Shown: positions 44,303 to 54,148, counted from the stretch's first letter. The stretch: DNA of 63,389 bases from Candidatus Peregrinibacteria bacterium RIFOXYA2_FULL_41_18 (GCA_001788795.1 MFXH01000008.1:13593-76981), one strand, 5' to 3'. The notes: generated from the letters alone by a model not told the origin. Numbers and translations: made by a program.

Positions 44303-45232
44303 ATGAAAAAATTACTGATTGCGATCTGCGGCGTGGCTATATTGTTAACAAGCGGATGCTCTCTTTTCGCAATGGACGAGATGACTTACTACAACACATA
44401 TATAGACTATATTAATCCGTTAGCCGAACAACTCGACAATGGTTATATAGACTACATAAATACCGTACCTGAGAATGCGACTGCGGATATGGAGATTGAT
44501 TTTTATGGGTCTTATTATATGACTGCAATTGCCGATTTGGCTGATGCAAGAGCCAGTCTTTTCACGAGTGATATGATTATTCCAGATACTACCAAGCAAA
44601 CTGCGCTCGAGGCCGCAACGAACAGTTATTTTGATTCTTTTGAAGTTTTCTTCGAGAAATATAACGAAGCTGCAACTTACTATGGCAATGATACTTACAA
44701 GACGAATATCGAATACGCTCTTGAGCTGGATAATGCTGTAATAGATAGTTACTATAATGCCTTGGACTTGCAAAATACTCTGTTCGAATTGATCAGCGAA
44801 TATCAGGTTTCCGCAAGAGGAGAATTGAATGAGGATACGACCGACCCTGTCGAGAAAATCGGCGTTTCAATAACGCTTCTTTCAGATAAGGTTGATGAAA
44901 TTCTGGATGTCTTGAACTATTGGGATTTTGTTAATCCTGATGTTGCGGGATTAACTTCTCTTTATGATGGATTGGTTGCAAAACATCAAGAAGAAAAGAC
45001 GGAACTTGATGCTATAACAACTGATGAATACAAGAGCTTGATTGATACCTTCAATAGCGGATATCTATCTGTTTTAACAGGCTTCGAAGTAGAGGTTAAG
45101 AAACTTATCGACGATGCGAATGCCGGACTTGTAACTGAAGAAAACAGCGCGGATTACAACATTGTTTTTGACTATTACGATCAACTTATCGATGCACATA
45201 ATTCGACTATCGATTTGTTGGAGATGCAGTAA
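44303..45232 (+). CDS. Helical lipoprotein
   Basis: The 309-residue product has a lipoprotein signal ending in TSGC (Cys19). The mature part is acidic, Tyr/Asp-rich and almost all helical (ALEAATNSYFDSFEVFFEKY; VEVKKLIDDANAGL), possibly a helical bundle. I recognise no family. The start has a leader TTTAAATTTAATCAAAAATAA without a Shine-Dalgarno. It is convergent with the 1155-residue gene with a 4-bp gap. Confidence 0.8.
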   Translation: MKKLLIAICGVAILLTSGCSLFAMDEMTYYNTYIDYINPLAEQLDNGYIDYINTVPENATADMEIDFYGSYYMTAIADLADARASLFTSDMIIPDTTKQTALEAATNSYFDSFEVFFEKYNEAATYYGNDTYKTNIEYALELDNAVIDSYYNALDLQNTLFELISEYQVSARGELNEDTTDPVEKIGVSITLLSDKVDEILDVLNYWDFVNPDVAGLTSLYDGLVAKHQEEKTELDAITTDEYKSLIDTFNSGYLSVLTGFEVEVKKLIDDANAGLVTEENSADYNIVFDYYDQLIDAHNSTIDLLEMQ

Positions 45233-45236
45233 GGAG

Positions 45237-48200
45237 CTACGCTGCTTCCCTTTCCCAAATCAATACACCGTCTTCATAACCATATGTTCCTCCAAGTTCA
45301 TGCTTTTCACCAAATCGAACAATCTTTAGTTGGCCATCTTGATCTCTAAGACGAGAAGCCTTGAGAAGATCTGGGAAGTCTCCGCCTCTGTTTGTACAAG
45401 CTCCTAAAATTTGACCATCTTGAGATGGGACAACTATTCCATCAAATCCGTTTGCTCTAGCAAATTCAACCGCAATTGAATACTGGTAACGATAACATTG
45501 TTCAGAGCTAACTTGCCCCAAAAAGCCTTCAAAAGGATTTGGACCAAACCACAAATATTTCTTGCCATTTTTAGCATCAATTCGCAGCAGCATTGTAAGC
45601 CCAACACATTTCCCCGTATCTTCATCCTTCATAACCATTTCAAAATAGTTCGGGTTTTTCCACATCTTCTCGTCTCCGGCAATGCAAAGATAAGCCCCCA
45701 TTCTTGCGTTCGCGGTTTCTTTGGTTTTTGTAAAATAACCTCTTATATTGCGTTTTTTAGCTGATTTTTCAACCACTCTTGAGCGATCACCACCCATAGT
45801 GGTTTGCTTTGCTTCGACTTCCAGTACCTCATCAAACTTAGCAATCTCCTCATTGATTCTGTTGATATCATAAGAAAACAAATTCTCTAACCTTGAATTG
45901 ACATCGAGAACATATCTCTGTCGCATTACCAGCAGTTTCGGGACAGATGTCTCGAAAAAATAAGCTTTCTCCATTCTCCCAACAGAAGCTAACTCTTGCA
46001 GAACATTATCAAGTTCCGCATCAAAAGATGTCCTTGCTGCATCGCTACCAAATTTAATATTCGCACCAAAAATACGAACACACTGTCCTTGCAATACACT
46101 TCGTTTTTTCCCATGTTGAATTCTCTCATTATCAAAGGTCTGAGCAAGTGTATCCCGCTGTTTGCTTTTTAATTTCAGATCTTCTCCGTCGCCTGGCATA
46201 GCACGAGAAAAACATTCCTCCAAAGCCGCCGTATTCCCACCTTCTTTACTAAGCTCGCCAAAAATATCATGACGCAAAATATGCTTAACGTTTTCACCAT
46301 AAATAGTAGAAAGCTCTCTCCACAATACGAAATGTTGGCTTACCTCATCTTTACCTTTACGAGCCTCGTCAGCCGTTCGTACAACATAAGCCTCAAGATC
46401 TTCTTGAAAAGCATATTTGTATTCTACTATAAGATCTGTAACCTCGGCATCAGGCTTATAAGAAGCACTTTCTTTCGCCTTCCTAATCACTTCCGTGAGA
46501 AACAATGCAAGCATTTGTTCTTTTACACTTAGATTTGGCAAGCTGGCAAAAGCTCTCGCTTTGGATTTAAACATCGCTTCGACTTTCTCTTCAAAAGCTT
46601 TCCGAAGAGCTTTGTTATCGGGTCCTCTACTGGCAACAAAACTACGAATACCATTTAGTCTTCGCTGATAACTCTCAAGCTTATCAACGTCTTCTTCCGC
46701 ACCATCCTTCAACCTGTATCCCAAAAGCCCTGTCATCTGAACCGGATACCCCTGTCTATCGTAATGATATCCGCTTAAGTGCTCAAGATTATCTCCGCAT
46801 GCAACATTTTTATCATGATCGGAATAATTCCCCTTCGGGAAAACTCGCTTTACATAAAACATATACTCCCGAGCAGCTCGTAACTCTTCTGGTAAAGATG
46901 AACCGATAAGAGTTTTTGATTTTTCAACCTGATCATCCAAATAATCCCGTGCTGCAGGCTCTCCCCCTCTCTCATACTCTTCAATAAATCTTGCACAAGC
47001 AGCCGTATCAGATACTGGAGATTTTCTTAAGAAAAGAACAACGATTTTAAATCTATCCATGCTGTCACCATGCAAATCTTTTAAAGCTTTGAGATCATTA
47101 ACGTTTTTCGGATCTAAACTTATTAATTCGTCCAAAACCGTACTCAGCTTATCCACATCTTGACCGAACAGGTTTTTATAATTTTCGATATGAATTTCGC
47201 GATCCATTATGCCCAATTTTGCCCCAACAGCTTTAATGAAAGCCTTAAATTTATCAAAATCACCACGATAAAAATCGGCCAAATCTCTTAAACGACCTGC
47301 ATCATGAGCATGCCCACCTAAACCATTCAAACAGTCCAAAACCTCATTTAACTTACTCAAATCATCACCAAATAAGTCTTGATAATCATCAATATCAACC
47401 ATGTGATGCAGAGAGTCCAGCCTCCCTCCACTATCTCTAATTAGCAAACCGAATTTAGAGGGATCTGTTCTGTAAACACCTGCTAATCTCACTAACCGAA
47501 TAACCAGCTGTGAAAAATTACGACCTGGATATAAACTGGATAGATCTCTATATATTTGCATCATAGATTCATCATCCAAAACGGCCGAGTCAAACATTGC
47601 GAAAATTACGACGAGCTCCCTTGAGAAATAAGCATCTCGCTTGTTATCTTTTACAAATTTGGCGCTTCTTAAAAGCATGTCTTCAGACATAAGAAGAAAC
47701 TCCTGACAAGGGTAACAGTTATTTAAAGTCTGCATTAAAACACAATAAGCTTTAAATTTAGGCAAATTTTCGCGAAAAGTATCATTAATACCCCAAGGTA
47801 AATCATTCTTAAACGTACTTCGTATTAAACTGAAAGCCTGCTCAAACTCGTCAACATCCCCTGGTTTGGCAACGCTTATGGCCAAATCAAACAAGCCATG
47901 AGATAAACCAGATCTGTATTCTTTATCTAAAACGCCATAAACTCTTCTGAGTTTTACCATGTCTTCTTGATAAATCTTATTAAAATTTTCTGATTTTGAA
48001 CATCCGAAAACCGACAAATTCATATCAGCTAATTCGTCGAAAATCTTGCGATCCCCTTTAAAAACTTTTGTCAATTTGGCAAATTGAAATGCCCAACTTC
48101 CATAATGTCGATCTGGCCTTTTCGTCGATTCCCATTCTGTTTTATTTTTCAAACATGTATCTAAATATATATCTAACATCCCGTCCGATTCTATTTCTCT

Positions 48201-48704
48201 AAAATTACGACCAAATTCATCACAACTTGCTTTTACAGCATATGTCGAAGCCCCGTTGTTGTAATACCGCATGAATTCCAACAATTTCTCGAAACGTCCG
48301 TCTTCACCTTGAAATAAATGAAATTCTTCCAATAAAAATAATAATAAAGGATTGGTAAGTGATTGTGCTTTAGATTTTCCCAATTCTGTTTTTAAGGCAC
48401 TCCATTTCCGTATATCTTTACCTAAAGAACGAACCATTCCTCTGTGTTTTTTCTTGTCAAAAACATCAAAAAACTCATCCGAAACCACACTTATAAATGC
48501 TTGTTCATCCCTCTCGACATGCCTAATAAGGCTAATTCGACGACGTTCCGTTTCATCGGTTAAAGAGAGAACCCTCCTCTGAAAAGCCCCTGTAAAAGTT
48601 GCCACGGCATGAACATCTTCCGGCGTCATATCCGCCTCTTGCAAAAGCGCACGCGTTTCAGGCGTATAGATGTCTGGGTCAGGTTGTCCTTCCTCAATTG
48701 GCAT
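45237..48704 (-). CDS. 1155-residue protein of unknown function
   Basis: This is the largest protein here and I do not recognise it. It has no signal peptide or membrane helix, so it is cytosolic. The first 400 residues are helical. At about 396-560 there are imperfect tandem repeats of about 75 residues: DYQDLFGDDLSKLNEVLDCL corresponds to NYKNLFGQDVDKLSTVLDEL, and LADFYRGDFDKFKAFIKAVG to VYRTDPSKFGLLIRDSGG. The last 165 residues form a compact domain (YLWFGPNPFEGFLGQVSSEQ; VEFARANGFDGIVVPSQDG) that may have a GNAT-like fold. A -10 box TATAAT lies on the minus strand at 48729-48734. It is divergent from the 48841 gene. Confidence 0.85.
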   Translation of the reverse strand: MPIEEGQPDPDIYTPETRALLQEADMTPEDVHAVATFTGAFQRRVLSLTDETERRRISLIRHVERDEQAFISVVSDEFFDVFDKKKHRGMVRSLGKDIRKWSALKTELGKSKAQSLTNPLLLFLLEEFHLFQGEDGRFEKLLEFMRYYNNGASTYAVKASCDEFGRNFREIESDGMLDIYLDTCLKNKTEWESTKRPDRHYGSWAFQFAKLTKVFKGDRKIFDELADMNLSVFGCSKSENFNKIYQEDMVKLRRVYGVLDKEYRSGLSHGLFDLAISVAKPGDVDEFEQAFSLIRSTFKNDLPWGINDTFRENLPKFKAYCVLMQTLNNCYPCQEFLLMSEDMLLRSAKFVKDNKRDAYFSRELVVIFAMFDSAVLDDESMMQIYRDLSSLYPGRNFSQLVIRLVRLAGVYRTDPSKFGLLIRDSGGRLDSLHHMVDIDDYQDLFGDDLSKLNEVLDCLNGLGGHAHDAGRLRDLADFYRGDFDKFKAFIKAVGAKLGIMDREIHIENYKNLFGQDVDKLSTVLDELISLDPKNVNDLKALKDLHGDSMDRFKIVVLFLRKSPVSDTAACARFIEEYERGGEPAARDYLDDQVEKSKTLIGSSLPEELRAAREYMFYVKRVFPKGNYSDHDKNVACGDNLEHLSGYHYDRQGYPVQMTGLLGYRLKDGAEEDVDKLESYQRRLNGIRSFVASRGPDNKALRKAFEEKVEAMFKSKARAFASLPNLSVKEQMLALFLTEVIRKAKESASYKPDAEVTDLIVEYKYAFQEDLEAYVVRTADEARKGKDEVSQHFVLWRELSTIYGENVKHILRHDIFGELSKEGGNTAALEECFSRAMPGDGEDLKLKSKQRDTLAQTFDNERIQHGKKRSVLQGQCVRIFGANIKFGSDAARTSFDAELDNVLQELASVGRMEKAYFFETSVPKLLVMRQRYVLDVNSRLENLFSYDINRINEEIAKFDEVLEVEAKQTTMGGDRSRVVEKSAKKRNIRGYFTKTKETANARMGAYLCIAGDEKMWKNPNYFEMVMKDEDTGKCVGLTMLLRIDAKNGKKYLWFGPNPFEGFLGQVSSEQCYRYQYSIAVEFARANGFDGIVVPSQDGQILGACTNRGGDFPDLLKASRLRDQDGQLKIVRFGEKHELGGTYGYEDGVLIWEREAA

Positions 48705-48840
48705 ATTTTAGTATGATTCAATCCTGTAATTATACCATAAAAACGATAGCGCCGGAAGCCTGCCTCTTCTGTTGCTTTACCTCCCCACCCTTGACAAAAC
48801 GCAATATCGTGATACTCTACTACCTTATTAAAAACCATTT

Positions 48841-49455
48841 ATGAATCTTACACCTCAAGAACAAATCATAACGAATGATATTTTAAAAAACCCTCCTCTC
48901 GATAGAAGACTTTTGCGGGCACTTTTACGCGGGACAACCAAAGATGAAGTTCCATTCATAATAAATGATGGGATGGAGGTTGTAAGTGCAATGAGGGGTG
49001 GCGTAGGAGAAGCTGATGTTGCTGAAATTCAATCTGTTGTGCAACCTAGCGCATTATGTTTAAGAGAGCGCCCTATTCAAACCACTCGTTTGGCAATCCT
49101 TTATGCAGTTTGGCGAGCTATGGGTGTATTAAAAGGACAAACCGGCGAATGGAGTCAGGAAACGGAGGAGGCACAAGGAATAAATGTGGTTACTTCCACT
49201 TGTCAGGATGTGCGCGGTTTAGGCCTGCGTATAGTTTCAGAATATTTTGACGGGATGGATGCTCCTTTCAGGTGTGAAAGCGATTTAGGCAAGTTGATAG
49301 AGCCTGATTCCAGAGTTGTCGGGGTACATTTTAATTATGACCAAGGTGGACCTGTTGATCGCGATACTGTTTTTGATCCGCGTCATGGTAGACGTATGAC
49401 TATAAAAGACGGTTTGAGTTGGGCCGAAGGTATGAGGTCGGTTAAAAATCGCTAA
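48841..49455 (+). CDS. Hypothetical protein
   Basis: The product has 204 residues, soluble, and I recognise no family. It contains an N-terminal helical part (LTPQEQIITNDILKNPPLDR) and a central strand/helix part (RLAILYAVWRAMGVLKGQTG). A -35 box TTGACA (48791-48796) with a weak -10 (TACTCT, 48813-48818) precedes it. It is divergent from the 1155-residue gene across a 136-bp gap, so the two may be regulated together. Confidence 0.65.
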   Translation: MNLTPQEQIITNDILKNPPLDRRLLRALLRGTTKDEVPFIINDGMEVVSAMRGGVGEADVAEIQSVVQPSALCLRERPIQTTRLAILYAVWRAMGVLKGQTGEWSQETEEAQGINVVTSTCQDVRGLGLRIVSEYFDGMDAPFRCESDLGKLIEPDSRVVGVHFNYDQGGPVDRDTVFDPRHGRRMTIKDGLSWAEGMRSVKNR

Positions 49456-49469
49456 GGCCGCAACCACTC

Positions 49470-50378
49470 TCAGCTCAGGAAATTAAACAGATATCCGATT
49501 ATCACAATTCCTGCGGCAACCATGCCGAAGAAGATTCCGATAAGTTTTATGCTTAATACCCTCTTGAGCATTACGGCTTCTGGCAGCGATAATCCGGCTA
49601 TAGCCATCATGAACGCAAGCGATGTTCCGAGCGGAACGCCATTTGCAGTTATTGAGAAGATAATAGGTACTAGCATCGAACAGCCTGCATAAATCGGCAC
49701 GCCGATAAGAACAGCTATAGGTACGGACAGCATTTCATATTTGCCGACGTACTTCATGAAAAACTCTTGAGGAACATATCCGTGGATGAGAGCACCCATC
49801 ATTACACCCGCCAATATGTATGGAAAAAGTTTCTTAAGCGTTGTCCAGCCTTCTTTAACTGCATATTTGCTTTTCGCATCAAAAGTCTTCGGCAAGAAAT
49901 CCGGTTGCATTATCTTAGGCCCTCTCTCCAAAATTATTTCTTTTTCCACCCCTATTAAATCTATAAGTATTCCACAAACAACACCAAGTACGATTCCTGA
50001 AACTGCATATAGTGTTGCCAAGCGCCATCCGAACATTCCTCCCATTATTACAAATGCAACTTCATTAACGAGCGGTGACGTGATCAAGAATGAAAACGCA
50101 ACTCCCGCCGGTACTCCGGCCTTAATGAATCCTATGAAAATAGGTATTGAAGAGCAAGAACAGAACGGGGTTACGGCGCCGAACATTGAAGCTATAAGAT
50201 TGCCAGATCCATACTTGGCCTTCGCCATAAATGCTTTCGTTTTTCCCGGAGCAAAAAACGTTCTTATGAAAGCGATTACCGTTACAACTGCGAAAACCAG
50301 CGTCAAAATCTTGATCGAATCATATATAAAGAAGTAAATCACTTCCGTTTCGCGAGAGCCTGTTTGCAAGCCCATCAT
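49470..50378 (-). CDS. Permease of the UPF0718/ArsP-like family
   Basis: The 302-residue product has about eight membrane helices. The signature TPFCSCSSIPIFIGFIKAGV lies near residue 80, and a second inverted half has GVPIYAGCSMLVPI. The family includes the organoarsenical exporter ArsP. The ATG at 50378 overlaps the arsR-like stop in an ATGA, so I chose it over the ATG at 50414, which would overlap by 40 bp. The neighbouring ArsR regulator suggests metal or metalloid-controlled export; the substrate is unknown. Confidence 0.9.
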   Translation of the reverse strand: MMGLQTGSRETEVIYFFIYDSIKILTLVFAVVTVIAFIRTFFAPGKTKAFMAKAKYGSGNLIASMFGAVTPFCSCSSIPIFIGFIKAGVPAGVAFSFLITSPLVNEVAFVIMGGMFGWRLATLYAVSGIVLGVVCGILIDLIGVEKEIILERGPKIMQPDFLPKTFDAKSKYAVKEGWTTLKKLFPYILAGVMMGALIHGYVPQEFFMKYVGKYEMLSVPIAVLIGVPIYAGCSMLVPIIFSITANGVPLGTSLAFMMAIAGLSLPEAVMLKRVLSIKLIGIFFGMVAAGIVIIGYLFNFLS

Positions 50379-50680
50379 AGAGTACACGATTTGCGAGGAG
50401 ATATATTCGAACATTTTTTGTGGGTTAAATTTTGTAAATTTTTGGCTAAAGAATTTATCGATTTTTTATTGAGAGAGTAATGTTTCCATTGCGCCTCGCA
50501 ACAAACGGTTATCAGATCCGCTTCTCTTAAAACTCTTAAGTGGTGCGACACAAGATTTTGCGGCAAGTCGAGTGCAGCTTCTATTTCGCATACGCATTTC
50601 TCGCCCGACGAAAGCAGTTCGACTATTTTCAATCTGTTAGGCTCCCCTATCGCCTTGAAGGCAGAGGCTGTTTTTTTCAT
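50375..50680 (-). CDS. ArsR/SmtB-family transcription regulator
   Basis: The 101-residue product is a winged helix protein (FKAIGEPNRLKIVELLSSGE; LPQNLVSHHLRVLREADLI). CVCEI in the alpha-3 region matches the arsenic/antimony sensing ELCVCDL motif; more cysteines (VCCEA, KKCSN, KSCTL) follow. It likely represses this two-gene operon until metalloid binds. Its stop and the permease start overlap by 4 bp. Confidence 0.92.
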   Translation of the reverse strand: MKKTASAFKAIGEPNRLKIVELLSSGEKCVCEIEAALDLPQNLVSHHLRVLREADLITVCCEAQWKHYSLNKKSINSLAKNLQNLTHKKCSNISPRKSCTL

Positions 50681-50803
50681 ATTCGTATATCAATAAGCGT
50701 TGATATACTATCATGCTCGAAAGGTGTGTGCAAGACAAGTTTTTGCAGATTCGCAATAGTGTAATGTATAATTTGTATGGTTTAAATTTTTAATAAAAAC
50801 AAA

Positions 50804-51445
50804 ATGAACGTTTCCAAGATATATCAAGGCTTCAAATGCTCGGTTTGCGGTAATGAAGTAGAGGTTCAACACGTCGGCGGAGGAGAGCTGGTTTGCTGTG
50901 GCAAGAAAATGGTTCTCACAACTCCTAAGTTGACGGATATATATCTTGCGAAGGCTTTTGCCGGCGAATCACAGGCTCGCAATAAATACGATTATTACGC
51001 CAAGCAGGCTAAGAAAGAAGGACTTGAACAGATCGCCGGATTTTTCGAGGAAACGGCTTTAAACGAAAAAGAGCATGCGAAAAGAGAGTTCAAGCTTCTT
51101 AATGGCATTCAAGCAACGCTTGCCAACTTGAAACACGCTGCAGAAGGAGAAAAATATGAATATACGACCATGTATCCCGAGTTCGCAGCTCAGGCAAAGG
51201 AAGAAGGCCGAAAAGATGTAGCCCTTGTTTTCTTGAATATCGCAAAGGCGGAAATTGCACACGAGAAGAGATATCTCAAACTTATGGAATTAATTCAGAC
51301 GAAAAAAGTTTTTAAGGCAGAAAAGAAAATCGAATGGAGGTGCCGAAATTGCGGATATGTACATGAAGGTGCCACTCCACCTCTTAAATGCCCAGCTTGC
51401 GATCATGAGCAGGCGTTTTTTGAGAGAAAGAGTGTGAATTACTGA
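50804..51445 (+). CDS. Three-domain rubrerythrin: desulforedoxin + diiron + rubredoxin
   Basis: The 213-residue product has an N-terminal desulforedoxin-like iron site (CSVCGNEVEV with VCCGKK, about 13-37). A rubrerythrin diiron four-helix domain follows (about 45-165; AGESQARNKYDYYAKQAKKE, EKEHAKRE, EIAHEKRY), then a rubredoxin site (CRNCGYVHEG with CPACDHE, about 179-200). It detoxifies peroxide using electrons from a reductase, in anaerobes or microaerophiles. A TATAAT at about 50768 and an A-rich leader (TTTAATAAAAACAAA) precede it. It overlaps the next gene, convergent, by 7 bp. Confidence 0.92.
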   Translation: MNVSKIYQGFKCSVCGNEVEVQHVGGGELVCCGKKMVLTTPKLTDIYLAKAFAGESQARNKYDYYAKQAKKEGLEQIAGFFEETALNEKEHAKREFKLLNGIQATLANLKHAAEGEKYEYTTMYPEFAAQAKEEGRKDVALVFLNIAKAEIAHEKRYLKLMELIQTKKVFKAEKKIEWRCRNCGYVHEGATPPLKCPACDHEQAFFERKSVNY

Positions 51446-51879
51446 TTGACTCTTAATTCACTCAATAATTTTTGCCACGCTTCAAAGTCGGCAGATACCG
51501 CACGCAAGATCTCTTCTCTTGGAGTTCCCAACGTGTCTTTGTATTTTTCTCTTACAGGCCTTCCAAAAATAAATCTGTCGCTACCAAGAGAATGCATGAA
51601 AATCCCCGACAATGGATGACTCCTATCTATTACTATACCATTTGCCTGAACAAGCCTACTCAGTTTTACCGGAGGTACTTTTATCGTTATAACCTTCACT
51701 CTATCTTTAAAACCCTTCCTATATCCTAATATGACTCTTCCATTTTCTACAATTTCCGTAATATCGTTCTCCTCTGCTTCCGATATCAATCTTTCAGCCC
51801 TAACGCAAAGAGGAGCCTGTCCTCCTCCCGGATGCGAGATGATTTCATAGCCCTCGGATATAATATCTTCAAATTCCAT
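51439..51879 (-). CDS. Hypothetical protein
   Basis: The 146-residue product is soluble and I recognise no family. Its middle part has a beta-rich pattern (VENGRVILGYRKGFKDRVKV, ITIKVPPVKLSRLVQANG). HPLSGIFMHSLGSDRFIFGRP is likely a conserved core, and EILRAVSADFEAWQKLLSEL a helix. It overlaps the rubrerythrin gene by 7 bp at the 3' ends. Confidence 0.7.
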   Translation of the reverse strand: MEFEDIISEGYEIISHPGGGQAPLCVRAERLISEAEENDITEIVENGRVILGYRKGFKDRVKVITIKVPPVKLSRLVQANGIVIDRSHPLSGIFMHSLGSDRFIFGRPVREKYKDTLGTPREEILRAVSADFEAWQKLLSELRVNQ

Positions 51880-51961
51880 ACTCTATAGTTATAGCTTTCG
51901 ATTTGCTTCTTAAAGACACAAGAAGAAACCATAAGTCATAATATGGCCTCTGTCAACAACG

Positions 51962-52036
51962 TGGTGCCGCGGGGCGGAATTGAACCACCGACGCAAGGAT
52001 TTTCAATCCTTCGCTCTACCACTGAGCTACCGCGGC
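51962..52036 (-). tRNA. tRNA-Phe(GAA), CCA encoded
   Basis: Acceptor GCCGCGG/CCGCGGC, D arm GCTC-AGTGGTA-GAGC, anticodon stem AAGGA/TCCTT with loop TTGAAAA (anticodon GAA), T arm GGTGG-TTCAATT-CCGCC, encoded CCA. It is 75 nt long. Confidence 0.97.
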
Positions 52037-52111
52037 ATAATGTTCCAGCTAGAGGGAGTTTATATAAAACCTTCCATTATTTCAACATATTTATATTCTC
52101 CTCCTGTATCT

Positions 52112-54148
52112 TCAATTCAGCGTCTCATCAAAATACCACTTGATGTAATCCCAATTCCCCCCGTAAGGGGTCAAAATATAAACAAAATTCTTAGTTTCGC
52201 ATACCCCCGTAGTTTCGTCACAAACCTCTTCTGCGGCCGAAGTGTTGTAATCCACGTATTCATGTTCGGATGCTAGAACATTTACCGTACTCATTACGTT
52301 TCCGCGCTCAATCGAGTAATTTTTATACTTAACATAATATGTAAGTGCTAAGTCCATTCCTATATCTGTTTCCGTATCTTCCAGAACCGTTTTCATTATG
52401 CCGAAAAGCGTTCCTGCATCCGCTATTTCCATACTTAAGGCTTTTTCCTTAATCGCTTCCAAAATCATCTGTTGGCGAGCCGCCCTGTCGTAATCCGAAG
52501 AATAATGGCGCGAACGCGCAACCCTAAGAGTCTGCGTACCGTTCAAATGATAATCCCCAGCCGGATAATAAAGCGTACTCCAAACACCGTTGTCGTAAGT
52601 TGCGTAACTCGGATCGATCAGGTCTTCTTCAAGCGTAATATCTATTCCGCCCATGAGATCGATAATATCCGCGAAAACGTACATATCCACCAGTATATAA
52701 TGGTCAACTTCTCGACCTGTTATTTCTTCGATTTGCGAAATAAATTCATCCATGCCGAAAAGCGCGTAAACGCTGTTAATCTTCCTGTCTTCATAGAACA
52801 AATCGCGCGGAATTGAAATCATCGTGACCTTTTGCTGATCGGGATTCACATTTGCAAAAATTATCGTATCGACGTTCGAACCGTTCTTGCCTAGGATAAG
52901 CATATTCATGGCTCCTTCGGCGTCGGCAGCGGAATGGTACTCGTCAGGCAAGGACGCGGGTAAATTTAGGTTTTTTTTTTGAGCGTCTGTATTATCTGTC
53001 ACCGCAGCGGAAAGTTCCGTCGAACTTGTACCATCAGGTTCGGAAACCATGACTTTGCCACTATGTTTATCTATATAAATAGTCTTAACAAGAGTACCTG
53101 TATCATCTGTTATATCATAATAAATTCCATTGTCGTCTTCTCGCGCCGTTGCGATCGACAAACTGCTTTCTTCAAGTATTTTCAAGAATCCCGCATCTTG
53201 AAGCATGCTCTCGATTTTTTCTTTTTTATCGCTTATATCATTTTGCAAAGCTGTGCTTCCATCGAGATCCGCAATCTTGGCAGATAACTCTTCTTGAGAG
53301 ATTGCAATATGCGCTTTTTCTCCTGTTGAAGCGTTATACCACATGATCGCATCCGGCAAGTCTTTTGCCAATCCGATGCTCGCAAGTAGGCTCTGATCCT
53401 GATTTATAATGTCGTAACTGAAGCCTGTATCCGTTTCGATTTCGTTATCGGCGGAAATGCCTTTTGCTCTCATAGCGTCATAAGTTGTTCCGGCCGAATA
53501 CAGGATGTTTTTCAAACTTGTTCGAGCCGATTCCGAAGTAGTAATTCTATCTGTAAGTTCTTGCAAGTTTGCAAGCGTACTCTCAATGGTTGACGTTAGA
53601 TTTGAAGTCGTGTTTTCAGATAATTCCACCTCTCCAAAATAGTCTTCCATTCCGTAAACTCCGTCACTCGACAAACTTATACTCATAATCGTAAGCCCGT
53701 TCGCATTCTGTATATTGTATGTATTTTCAGGATTTGCGAGATTGTTATTTGCAAGAAGCGCCTTGAACGTTTCCGATGCAAAATAAGCGTCCATTTCAGA
53801 TTTCTTCTGCGAATACTCTTTGCTTTTCGCCAAATCCGCTATGTACGTTGCTAGGTTTGAAATCAAAGGATCTTCTTCGGTTTGTTCCGTTACCTCTTCT
53901 TCATTTAAGCTATAATCTTTTTCCGGAAGCAGAAGCACTCCCCTTACTTCGTTCAAGTCGTTTGCGAACTCTTCGATTAGGCTTGTTGCCTGTTGCGCAT
54001 CATCTGTTGCTTGATAGGTTTCGGCGAGTTGATTTTTTACTGAAAAAATCTGCCAAGTGTTGAGTAGTATCAAGAAAATAAGGACTCCGAATCCTATTTT
54101 TGGAAGGAGTTTTTTATCTTCCGAAAGTATTGTGTTTTTGATGTTCAT
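52112..54148 (-). CDS. LytR-CpsA-Psr (LCP) family protein
   Basis: LCP enzymes link teichoic acid-like or capsule polymers to peptidoglycan. The 678-residue product has an N-terminal membrane helix (about 17-36) and a long helical stalk domain (about 40-400). The LCP domain lies at about 414-600: DTIIFANVNPDQQKVTMISIPRDLFY, VDHYILVDMYVFADIIDLMGGI, RVARSRHYSSDYDRAARQQ. The arginines and aspartates for lipid pyrophosphate binding are present. It fits with the SLH/CsaB-like genes, which need a wall polymer. Confidence 0.92.
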   Translation of the reverse strand: MNIKNTILSEDKKLLPKIGFGVLIFLILLNTWQIFSVKNQLAETYQATDDAQQATSLIEEFANDLNEVRGVLLLPEKDYSLNEEEVTEQTEEDPLISNLATYIADLAKSKEYSQKKSEMDAYFASETFKALLANNNLANPENTYNIQNANGLTIMSISLSSDGVYGMEDYFGEVELSENTTSNLTSTIESTLANLQELTDRITTSESARTSLKNILYSAGTTYDAMRAKGISADNEIETDTGFSYDIINQDQSLLASIGLAKDLPDAIMWYNASTGEKAHIAISQEELSAKIADLDGSTALQNDISDKKEKIESMLQDAGFLKILEESSLSIATAREDDNGIYYDITDDTGTLVKTIYIDKHSGKVMVSEPDGTSSTELSAAVTDNTDAQKKNLNLPASLPDEYHSAADAEGAMNMLILGKNGSNVDTIIFANVNPDQQKVTMISIPRDLFYEDRKINSVYALFGMDEFISQIEEITGREVDHYILVDMYVFADIIDLMGGIDITLEEDLIDPSYATYDNGVWSTLYYPAGDYHLNGTQTLRVARSRHYSSDYDRAARQQMILEAIKEKALSMEIADAGTLFGIMKTVLEDTETDIGMDLALTYYVKYKNYSIERGNVMSTVNVLASEHEYVDYNTSAAEEVCDETTGVCETKNFVYILTPYGGNWDYIKWYFDETLN

